DNA of 10,807 nucleotides, from NCBI GenBank assembly GCA_964480695.1, contig CAYZPO010000032.1, forward strand, positions 1-10,807. Direction: 5' to 3'. The notes below the pieces were generated by a model. It had not been told where the DNA came from. It saw only the letters and a list, made by a program, of their open reading frames with translations, and made no database searches. The translations under genes were made by a program, and so were the position numbers. Below, piece after piece: positions 5,931 to 10,807 of this stretch. Every line of letters starts with the position of its first letter. Positions within the stretch are counted from its first letter, which is position 1. The stretch comes from CAZDDW01 sp964480695. GTDB taxonomy: Bacteria > Patescibacteriota > Patescibacteriia > UBA9934 > CAZDDW01.

Positions 5931-6981
5931 CATGGCCAAGATCCTCCAAAAGCTTCTTTTGCTTTTTAGATAGCTTCTTTGGAGTCTCTACTTGAGCGGT
6001 GACTAAGTGATCAGCACCGACTATACCTTTACCCTTAAGTCTAAACTCTGTTCCTGACTGTGTGCCAGCCGGTATTTTAAGATCGACCTTGCCGTCAACG
6101 GTTTTAACCTCAATAGTGTCTCCCATGGCTGCTTGAGTAAATCCAATTTTTGCTTCTGATCTGATTGTATTCCCTTCTCTAACAAAATCTTTACTTGGCT
6201 TAACATGAATTCGTAAATATAGATCACCTTCTGGACCACTATACATTCCAGCTTCACCTTCGCCTCGCAAACGAACAGTTTGGCCATTATCTACTCCGGC
6301 AGGGATGGACACGGTCAAGGTCTTTTGTTTTTTCTCTACCCCAACACCACGACAAGAGTCACATTTCTTTTCAGGAATTTTTCCATCTCCACCACATTCG
6401 TCACAGGCTGCTCGAGTTCGAATCTGTCCAAGAATTGTTCGCTGGACCTTGTCGATCGTTCCGGATCCATTACAAGTCTTACACTCGTTCATAGTAGTTC
6501 CTGGCTCAGCTCCTAAACCAGCACACCTTTCACAACGAATCGTTTTATGCAATTTAATGTCGCGATCAACTCCAAAGACAGCATCCTCGAAAGTCAGTTC
6601 TAGATCAACTTGAATGTCTGATCCACGACGTGCTCGCGTCTTAGTTTTGGTTCCACCAAAACCAAACATTTCACCAAAGATATCTCCCAGGTCGCCCATG
6701 TCACCAGAGAACCCCTGGAAACCGCCGCCGCCAAATCCGCCAAAACCACCGGCTCCAGCTCCTCCGTTCTCAAACGCAGCTGACCCAAACTGATCATAAG
6801 TCTTACGCCGCTCTGCGTCGCCTAAAATCTGATACGCTTCGTTAGCTTCTTTGAACTTAGCCTCATCTCCACCCTCTTTGTCCGGATGAAACTTATGAGC
6901 CTGTTTACGAAAAGCCTTCTTCACCTCGTCCTGTGAAGCCCCACGATCAACATCTAAAATTTTATAGTAATCTTTGGACAT
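5923..6981 (-). CDS. dnaJ: Chaperone DnaJ (Hsp40)
   Basis: A co-chaperone that stimulates the DnaK ATPase and delivers unfolded substrates in the cytoplasm. At 352 aa it is a full type I DnaJ. The J domain is residues 1-68 with HPD at 32-34. A Gly/Phe-rich linker runs from about 70 to 110 with a GDIFGEMFG stretch. The zinc-binding domain holds four CxxCxGxG-type motifs with cysteine pairs 150/153, 167/170, 193/196 and 207/210. The C-terminal substrate-binding beta domains follow. The start is the ATG at 6981, with AAGGG about ten bases before it. It lies downstream of dnaK on the same strand, but a plus-strand gene is inserted between them. No CIRCE is seen in front of dnaJ, so it either depends on read-through from the hrcA promoter or has a weak promoter of its own. 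Confidence 0.98.
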   Translation of the reverse strand: MSKDYYKILDVDRGASQDEVKKAFRKQAHKFHPDKEGGDEAKFKEANEAYQILGDAERRKTYDQFGSAAFENGGAGAGGFGGFGGGGFQGFSGDMGDLGDIFGEMFGFGGTKTKTRARRGSDIQVDLELTFEDAVFGVDRDIKLHKTIRCERCAGLGAEPGTTMNECKTCNGSGTIDKVQRTILGQIRTRAACDECGGDGKIPEKKCDSCRGVGVEKKQKTLTVSIPAGVDNGQTVRLRGEGEAGMYSGPEGDLYLRIHVKPSKDFVREGNTIRSEAKIGFTQAAMGDTIEVKTVDGKVDLKIPAGTQSGTEFRLKGKGIVGADHLVTAQVETPKKLSKKQKKLLEDLGHVL

Positions 6982-6989
6982 AATTGAAC

Positions 6990-7007
6990 ACCCTTGACAA
7001 TAAGGGT
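6990..7007. repeat. Short hairpin in the dnaJ leader, overlapping the plus-strand promoter
   Basis: ACCCTT (6990-6995) and AAGGGT (7002-7007) form a 6-bp stem with a 6-base loop, followed on the plus strand by CTTTTTT. In the minus direction it lies immediately before dnaJ, and one arm contains the dnaJ AAGGG ribosome binding site, so it could mask that site. Its plus-strand T-tract looks terminator-like, but the stem is short and nothing upstream needs terminating. Confidence 0.35.
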
Positions 7008-7022
7008 CTTTTTTGCTATTCT
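6994..7022 (+). promoter_or_regulatory. Sigma70-type promoter of the cysteine-rich protein gene
   Basis: TTGACA (6994-6999), a 17-base spacer, then TATTCT (7017-7022). The consensus -35 and ideal spacing make this a strong candidate. Transcription would begin near 7029, giving a leader of about 50 bases. It lies in the AT-rich stretch just left of the GC-rich island. Confidence 0.7.
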
Positions 7023-7030
7023 CTTTAGCT

Positions 7031-7067
7031 CTGGCCGCGACTGAAAATGTCTAGAAAACCCGGCCAG
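7031..7067 (+). promoter_or_regulatory. Leader inverted repeat before the cysteine-rich gene
   Basis: CTGGCCG (7031-7037) is the exact reverse complement of CGGCCAG (7061-7067). The predicted 7-bp stem would start close to the 5' end of the mRNA and end five bases before the GGAGG ribosome binding site (7072-7076). It could stabilise the transcript, present the ribosome site, or bind a protein as DNA. Confidence 0.45.
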
Positions 7068-7071
7068 ACTT

Positions 7072-7076
7072 GGAGG
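7072..7076 (+). promoter_or_regulatory. Strong Shine-Dalgarno (GGAGG) that fixes the start of the cysteine-rich gene
   Basis: GGAGG lies five bases before the ATG at 7082. An earlier in-frame ATG at 7070 would place this motif inside the coding sequence, so 7082 is the preferred start. This is the only near-consensus ribosome site of the window; most neighbouring genes have none. Confidence 0.8.
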
Positions 7077-7081
7077 ATACC

Positions 7082-7426
7082 ATGCGAGTCCGAGGAACCT
7101 TGACGGTCACCCCTGTCGACGATCTGCTCAGCGCTCTGCGAGAAGTGTGCGACACCGTGTCTCTCGAGGACCGCGGCATCTGCCTGGTGGTCGGCGACAG
7201 TCGCGAATACGTTGCCTACAGCAACGGTGGACCGGACATCGCCGTTCTTCCGAGCGTCACCCACTCGGTCTGCTGCAGCTCTCCGTTCGCTCCAGCCTTC
7301 CAGGTGATGCAGGACCTCGAGCTGGTCGAACGCTGCGACGCCGAGTCGAGCCCGTGCTCCAGCGTGTGCACCAACCCGCCCAACGAGGCGGACAATGCCG
7401 AGTGCGCCGGCACCTGCGGTTGCTGA
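7082..7426 (+). CDS. Small cysteine-rich protein, GC-rich gene of probable foreign origin, function unknown
   Basis: A 114-aa protein that I do not recognise. Residues 1-80 look like a small folded domain with alternating hydrophobic segments (LTVTPVDDLLSALREV, ICLVVGD, DIAVLPSVTHSV). The last 30 residues are rich in Cys, Ser, Asn, Pro and Glu. There are ten cysteines: 23, 34, 64, 65, 85, 92, 96, 108, 112 and 114, with the tail spaced C-x6-C-x3-C-x11-C-x3-C-x-C. No signal peptide or membrane helix is visible. By hand count 92 of 114 codons end in G or C, unlike the AT-leaning genes around it. It has its own promoter, leader stem, GGAGG site and terminator-like hairpin, and lies opposite to dnaK and dnaJ. 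Possible roles include metal binding or a ribosomally made peptide precursor. Both are speculation, and a contaminating or chimeric piece of DNA is not excluded. Confidence 0.7.
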   Translation: MRVRGTLTVTPVDDLLSALREVCDTVSLEDRGICLVVGDSREYVAYSNGGPDIAVLPSVTHSVCCSSPFAPAFQVMQDLELVERCDAESSPCSSVCTNPPNEADNAECAGTCGC

Positions 7427-7451
7427 TCAACCACCGCTCTTACGTTCTACT

Positions 7452-7483
7452 CAAGACGTGATCCCGCTCGGGGTCGCGTCTTG
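7452..7483 (+). terminator. Terminator-like hairpin after the cysteine-rich gene
   Basis: A 14-bp stem (CAAGACGTGATCCC with GGGGTCGCGTCTTG, two G-T wobbles) closes a GCTC tetraloop, 25 bases after the TGA. It is followed by the imperfect T-rich TTCGTTTCT. It would stop plus-strand transcription before it runs antisense into dnaK. In the minus direction it would also lie on any dnaK-dnaJ read-through transcript. Confidence 0.7.
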
Positions 7484-7497
7484 TTCGTTTCTGACAT

Positions 7498-7515
7498 GGA
7501 AGGCTAAAGCCTTCC
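7498..7515 (-). terminator. Hairpin just downstream of dnaK, possible weak terminator or processing site
   Basis: GGAAGGC and GCCTTCC form a perfect 7-bp stem with a four-base loop, nine bases after the dnaK TAG. No T-tract follows on the minus strand, so efficient intrinsic termination is doubtful. It may instead protect the 3' end of the dnaK mRNA or attenuate read-through to dnaJ. Confidence 0.4.
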
Positions 7516-7524
7516 GCTACACAT

Positions 7525-9432
7525 CTACTTTGAGTCTTCCTTCTTCTCCTCAAACTCAGCATCAACTGGGCCGTCTTGTTTTGGTTCTTCTGCAGCTGGC
7601 TGGTCTGGTTGTGGCTGACCAGGAGCACCTTCTTGCCCTTGATACAACTTAGCCCCAACTTTCTGTGCTGCATCAGTTAATTCATCTGCAGCTTTTTTGA
7701 TTGCTTCATGATCGTCTGAATCCTTAACCTTACGCAAAGCTTCCATTTTGTCTTCGACTTCCTTACGCTCCTCATCTGTAATCTTGTCACCAGCGTCCTT
7801 TAACATCTTCTCAGTTGTGTACAACATCGTGTCCGCGAGGTTCTGGTGCTCGATTCGTTCCTTAGCCTTAGCATCTTCTTCGGCATGTGCCTCGGCTTCT
7901 TTTTTCATTTTCTCAATTTCTTCATCTGATACACCAGTTGATCCTGTGATGGTAATATTCTGCGAGGTACCAGTTCCTTTATCGGTCGCAGAGACATTAA
8001 CGATACCGTTAGCATCGATGTCGAACTTAACCTCAATCTGTGGTACACCACGAGGTGCTGGTGGAATTCCTGACAAAACGAATCGTCCAAGAGTCTTGTT
8101 ATCAGTTACCATAGATCGCTCGCCCTGCATTACATGGATTTCAACAGTATTCTGATTATCAGCAGCAGTAGAAAAAATCTGAGACTTTGAAGCTGGAATA
8201 GTTGTGTTACGTTCAATCAACTGAGTCATTACACCTCCAAGTGTTTCGATTCCAAGCGATAGCGGAGTTACATCAAGCAGCAAAACATCTTTAACCTCGC
8301 CCTGCAAAACTCCAGCTTGAATTGCTGCTCCCATAGCAACCACCTCGTCTGGATTAACACTCACGTTTGGTTTCTTTCCAAAGAACTCCTCGACCTTCTT
8401 CTGAACTAATGGCATACGGGTCATTCCTCCAACCATAATAACTTCTTCAATCTCATTTGGTTTCATCTTAGCGTCGTCCAATGCTTTCTTAACCGGTCCA
8501 AGAGTTTTCTCAACTAATCCACCCACAAGATCATCAAGCTTGGCCCGGGTCATGGTCATGACCAAATGCTTTGGACCTGAGGCATCAGAAGTAATAAACG
8601 GTTGGTTGATCTCAGTCTGCTGCGCAGTTGACAACTCAATCTTAGCTTTCTCAGCTGCTTCTTTAATACGCTGCAGAGCAAGTGGGTCCTGAGACAGATC
8701 AATCGCCTGATCTTTTTTATATTCTTCCAAAATCCATTCAATAATAACTTGGTCAAAGTCATCACCTCCGAGATGAGTATCTCCAGTACTTGACTTCACC
8801 TCAACCGTATCTTCAGTCACGTCAAGAACAGAAACGTCGAACGTACCACCTCCGAGATCGTAAACAACTACTTGCTGTCCGGCTTTCTTGTCAAAACCAT
8901 AAGCTAGAGCTGCTGCTGTTGGCTCGTTCACAATGCGACGAACCTTCAAGCCAGCAATCTCACCAGCATCCTTAGTTGCTTGTCGCTGAGCATCATCAAA
9001 ATATGCTGGCACAGTAATCACAGCTTCTTCGATCTTTTCTCCAAGACGCTCTTCTGCATCAGCTTTCATTTTCTGCAACAACATGGCTGAAACCTCTCGC
9101 GGTGTGTACTCCTTATCAGACATCTTGATCTTCACTCCTTCGCCAGCCTGTACGATCTCAAACGGCATTAATTCGATATCACGCTTCACCTCAGGATCAT
9201 TAAAACGACGTCCGATCAAACGCTTGATTGAAAACAAAGTGTCCTGTGGATTAGTTACAGCCTGGCGCTTAGCAGGCAGACCAACCAGACGTTCACCGTT
9301 CTTAGTCACGGCTACAGCTGATGGTGTAGTTCGATTTCCCTCCTTGTTTTCCAGCACTTTCGGCTGCCCTCCCTCGATCACGGCCATACAAGAGTTGGTG
9401 GTCCCAAGATCGATTCCTAATATCTTTGGCAT
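7525..9432 (-). CDS. dnaK: Chaperone DnaK (Hsp70)
   Basis: The ATP-dependent chaperone that binds exposed hydrophobic peptides, working with DnaJ and GrpE in the cytoplasm. At 635 aa it has the full family length. The nucleotide-binding domain (about 1-380) shows GIDLGTTNS at residues 6-14, the NEPTAAALAYG segment and the phosphate-binding YDLGGGTFDVSV block. The conserved linker DVLLLDVTPLSLGIET leads to the substrate-binding beta domain and then a Glu/Lys-rich helical lid. The C-terminal tail is rich in Gln, Pro, Glu and Asp. The start is an ATG seven bases after the grpE stop, without a clear Shine-Dalgarno, so translation probably depends on coupling to grpE. It is the last gene of the uninterrupted hrcA-grpE-dnaK run under CIRCE control. 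Confidence 0.99.
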   Translation of the reverse strand: MPKILGIDLGTTNSCMAVIEGGQPKVLENKEGNRTTPSAVAVTKNGERLVGLPAKRQAVTNPQDTLFSIKRLIGRRFNDPEVKRDIELMPFEIVQAGEGVKIKMSDKEYTPREVSAMLLQKMKADAEERLGEKIEEAVITVPAYFDDAQRQATKDAGEIAGLKVRRIVNEPTAAALAYGFDKKAGQQVVVYDLGGGTFDVSVLDVTEDTVEVKSSTGDTHLGGDDFDQVIIEWILEEYKKDQAIDLSQDPLALQRIKEAAEKAKIELSTAQQTEINQPFITSDASGPKHLVMTMTRAKLDDLVGGLVEKTLGPVKKALDDAKMKPNEIEEVIMVGGMTRMPLVQKKVEEFFGKKPNVSVNPDEVVAMGAAIQAGVLQGEVKDVLLLDVTPLSLGIETLGGVMTQLIERNTTIPASKSQIFSTAADNQNTVEIHVMQGERSMVTDNKTLGRFVLSGIPPAPRGVPQIEVKFDIDANGIVNVSATDKGTGTSQNITITGSTGVSDEEIEKMKKEAEAHAEEDAKAKERIEHQNLADTMLYTTEKMLKDAGDKITDEERKEVEDKMEALRKVKDSDDHEAIKKAADELTDAAQKVGAKLYQGQEGAPGQPQPDQPAAEEPKQDGPVDAEFEEKKEDSK

Positions 9433-9439
9433 AATTTTT

Positions 9440-9916
9440 CTAACTTAATTTATTTACAATAACTTTAGCTGGGCGAATGACTTTTTGACCAAGCTTCCAG
9501 CCCCGCTCGATCACTTCTAAAACAATTTCGTCGTTAGAGCTTTTACGCTTCTCTGTTCCTACAGCTTCATGCTCATTCGGATTAAACTTCATTCGCACTG
9601 GATCGATTGGATAACATTCAAAAGACTCAAGCACCCCCATCATCTGTTTCTTAATCATCTTAATCCCAGCCAGCCACTCACCGCTCTCTTCTGGTGCGTG
9701 CTTCATAGCCTCGGAAAAATGATCTGTAATCGGAATCAACTTCTCAGCCAGCTCTTCGATCAAATACTTTCGAGTTGATTCTTTTTCCCGAGCTAAATCT
9801 TTGGTCAGGTTATCGTAGTCAGCAAGAGCTCGTTTCCATCCAGTCAGATACTCCTCACATTTGTCACAAGAATTATTTTCTTGTTTTCTTATTTTCTTGT
9901 TTTCTTCTTTACTCAT
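9440..9916 (-). CDS. grpE: Nucleotide exchange factor GrpE
   Basis: GrpE releases ADP from DnaK so that the chaperone can cycle. This copy is 158 aa, shorter than the usual 180-200, mainly through a short N-terminus. A long helix region (about 15-90, with YDNLTKDLAREKESTRKYLIEELAEKLIPITDHF) is followed by the beta domain, whose signature VIERGWKLGQKVIRPAKV lies near the C-terminus. A CxxC pair (CDKC) near the N-terminus is an extra feature of unknown meaning. I chose the ATG at 9916, which overlaps the end of hrcA by eight bases. A TTG two codons upstream (9922) is possible but less likely. The overlap and the lack of a ribosome site suggest translational coupling to hrcA. Confidence 0.96.
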   Translation of the reverse strand: MSKEENKKIRKQENNSCDKCEEYLTGWKRALADYDNLTKDLAREKESTRKYLIEELAEKLIPITDHFSEAMKHAPEESGEWLAGIKMIKKQMMGVLESFECYPIDPVRMKFNPNEHEAVGTEKRKSSNDEIVLEVIERGWKLGQKVIRPAKVIVNKLS

Positions 9917-10610
9917 ACTCAATATTCGTTAACGATTCTACAGCCTCTTCTAACAAGGCAATATTTTTCTTGTAATCCATGCGGATCGGACCAACCAGAC
10001 CAATCAGAACCGAAACGTTTCCAGGGAGCGTGTACTTGACCATAATTGAAGACATACGCTTGCCAAACGGATTCTGAGATCCAATCATCACCTGTGGCGC
10101 CTCTGGCAAATGTTCATATAACGAATTCAGGACCTCATCAAATCGATCTATCATTTCTGACAACTCATGAGTCAAACCTAGTTCAGAAAAATCTGGTTTA
10201 GTAAACAAATTAGAAACACCAGTGTAATAATTCCAATCTGGATTAAAAGCCACTAAAGCCATTTCACCTGAGAGATCAACTAGTTTCTTAGCTACACCTT
10301 TGACTGCATCTTCGCAGCTTCCAGCAGAAGCAACAGTGTCAGAAAATTGTTCTCTTGGACCCTTAACCCGCATGTGGCGAATCTTGGACAAATAAAATTC
10401 ATAACCACGCTCAGTTGGAACTCGACCAGCAGAAGTATGCGGGGCACGAATAAACCCTTCTTGATCAAGAGCAGCCATGTCATTTCTCAGCGTAGCTGGG
10501 GAAACATTAAAACCGCTCTGCGCAGCAAGGAACTTAGACCCCACTGGTTCAGCGGTTTTGATATAGTTTTCTACAATGGCTTTGAGAACTGATGCTTGGC
10601 GGGAGTTCAT
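9909..10610 (-). CDS. hrcA: Heat-inducible transcription repressor HrcA, short form
   Basis: The repressor that binds CIRCE operators and shuts off chaperone genes when chaperone capacity is sufficient. This copy has 233 aa against about 340 in typical HrcA. The N-terminal winged helix (about 1-75, with ILKAIVENYI-like start, SPATLRNDMAALDQEGFI and the HTSAGRVPTERGYEFYL wing) is intact. The C-terminus keeps the family motif GLVGPIRMDYKKNIALLE. From about residue 120 the sequence jumps from a beta strand (MALVAF) almost directly to the YYTGVSNLF segment, so the inserted dimerising domain of long HrcA proteins appears to be missing. It is the first gene of the operon and is preceded by its own operator, so it is autoregulated. 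No Shine-Dalgarno is visible before the ATG. Confidence 0.95.
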   Translation of the reverse strand: MNSRQASVLKAIVENYIKTAEPVGSKFLAAQSGFNVSPATLRNDMAALDQEGFIRAPHTSAGRVPTERGYEFYLSKIRHMRVKGPREQFSDTVASAGSCEDAVKGVAKKLVDLSGEMALVAFNPDWNYYTGVSNLFTKPDFSELGLTHELSEMIDRFDEVLNSLYEHLPEAPQVMIGSQNPFGKRMSSIMVKYTLPGNVSVLIGLVGPIRMDYKKNIALLEEAVESLTNIEYE

Positions 10611-10684
10611 AAGAAAAAACTAATAAACTAAGAAAGTAAGAAAATATGCACTCTGCTTATTTTTTTATTTTATTATTTTCTCAT

Positions 10685-10711
10685 TTAGCACTCCATATTA
10701 TAGAGTGCTAA
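10685..10711. promoter_or_regulatory. CIRCE operator (HrcA binding site), perfect consensus
   Basis: TTAGCACTC, a nine-base spacer, and GAGTGCTAA match the CIRCE consensus at every position. The site covers the -10 and the adjoining spacer of the hrcA promoter, so bound HrcA would block RNA polymerase directly. No other full CIRCE was seen in the window. Confidence 0.98.
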
Positions 10712-10725
10712 TTTTTTGGTGTCAA
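10697..10725 (-). promoter_or_regulatory. Promoter of the hrcA-grpE-dnaK operon
   Basis: Minus strand: TTGACA (10720-10725), a 17-base spacer and TATAAT (10697-10702), a perfect housekeeping consensus. The -10 lies inside the CIRCE spacer. Transcription should start near 10690, giving a leader of about 80 bases that is AT-rich and has no evident ribosome site. Confidence 0.93.
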
Positions 10726-10738
10726 GGATATCCTATTT

Positions 10739-10758
10739 TTTGGCTAAATTTAGTCAAA
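10739..10758. promoter_or_regulatory. 20-bp near-perfect palindrome between the divergent promoters, putative operator
   Basis: TTTGGCTAAA joined to TTTAGTCAAA is symmetric except for one base pair. It lies 13 bases upstream of the hrcA -35 and 16 bases upstream of the plus-strand -35, where a regulator could affect either promoter. It does not resemble CIRCE. The bound factor is unknown. Confidence 0.5.
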
Positions 10759-10774
10759 CTTAAATTAAAAAGGG

Positions 10775-10803
10775 TTGACAGATCAGATATATTATGCTAT
10801 AGT
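10775..10803 (+). promoter_or_regulatory. Strong plus-strand promoter for a gene beyond the right edge
   Basis: TTGACA (10775-10780), a 17-base spacer and TATAGT (10798-10803), with TG one base before the -10. It points away from hrcA, so the next gene to the right is probably divergently transcribed. Its coding sequence is not in the window. Confidence 0.8.
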
Positions 10804-10807
10804 TTTT

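Noticed and set aside
7070..7081. ATG at 7070 as start of the cysteine-rich protein
   Set aside because: It would put the GGAGG ribosome site inside the gene and has none of its own; the ATG at 7082 is spaced ideally.
7147..7461. Overlapping frames on both strands in the GC-rich island (for example plus 7147-7461, minus 7216-7434)
   Set aside because: Long shadow frames are expected in GC-rich DNA. They are Arg- or Ser-rich, lack ribosome sites, and the 7082 frame alone has a matching promoter, ribosome site and terminator.
9917..9922. TTG start for grpE
   Set aside because: Possible, but the ATG two codons later overlaps the hrcA stop in the usual coupled arrangement and no ribosome site favours the TTG.
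10647..10653. TGCACTC in the hrcA leader as a second CIRCE half-site
   Set aside because: Only part of one arm matches and no second arm at the right spacing is present.
1..10807. CRISPR array, tRNA, rRNA, insertion sequence or prophage genes
   Set aside because: No regularly spaced repeats, cloverleaf-like segments, transposase, integrase or phage structural genes were seen.

Overview
The window is about 10.8 kb of compact, moderately AT-rich bacterial DNA. It looks like a member of the Candidate Phyla Radiation (Patescibacteria, probably a Parcubacteria-type lineage). The reasons are a VirB4/TraC-like ATPase paired with a short charged protein, short versions of HrcA (233 aa) and GrpE (158 aa), an ECF sigma factor followed by a DUF5667-like membrane protein, and few Shine-Dalgarno sequences. 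The lineage call is inference; no rRNA or ribosomal protein gene is present.

Layout, left to right. (1) Positions 1-2248, minus strand: the N-terminal 576 codons of a membrane-anchored type IV secretion/conjugation-type ATPase, cut by the window edge, preceded one base away by a 172-aa charged protein. (2) 2249-2684: a long gene-poor gap with twelve GGCC tetramers and several inverted repeats, possibly a structured RNA or repeat cluster. (3) 2685-4097, minus: cysS. (4) 4129-5357, minus: an operon of an ECF-type sigma factor and a single-pass, methionine-rich putative anti-sigma/sensor protein, with its own promoter and a terminator hairpin. (5) 5371-6981, minus: dnaJ and a five-helix membrane protein of unknown function. 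(6) 7023-7520: a GC-rich island holding one plus-strand gene for a 114-aa cysteine-rich protein, with its own sigma70-type promoter, a leader inverted repeat, a strong ribosome binding site and a terminator-like hairpin. (7) 7525-10610, minus: dnaK, grpE and hrcA, transcribed in the order hrcA-grpE-dnaK. (8) 10611-10807: a perfect CIRCE operator overlapping a perfect-consensus hrcA promoter, a 20-bp near-palindrome, and a strong plus-strand promoter for a gene beyond the right edge.

The right half is a classical HrcA/CIRCE heat-shock cluster (repressor, nucleotide exchange factor, Hsp70 and, further down, Hsp40). The small cysteine-rich gene sits between dnaK and dnaJ in opposite orientation and differs in base composition, codon use and initiation signals, so it is the best candidate for something newly acquired or undescribed. 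Several minus-strand genes have a -10 element only 8-11 bases before the ATG, which suggests leaderless or nearly leaderless transcripts.
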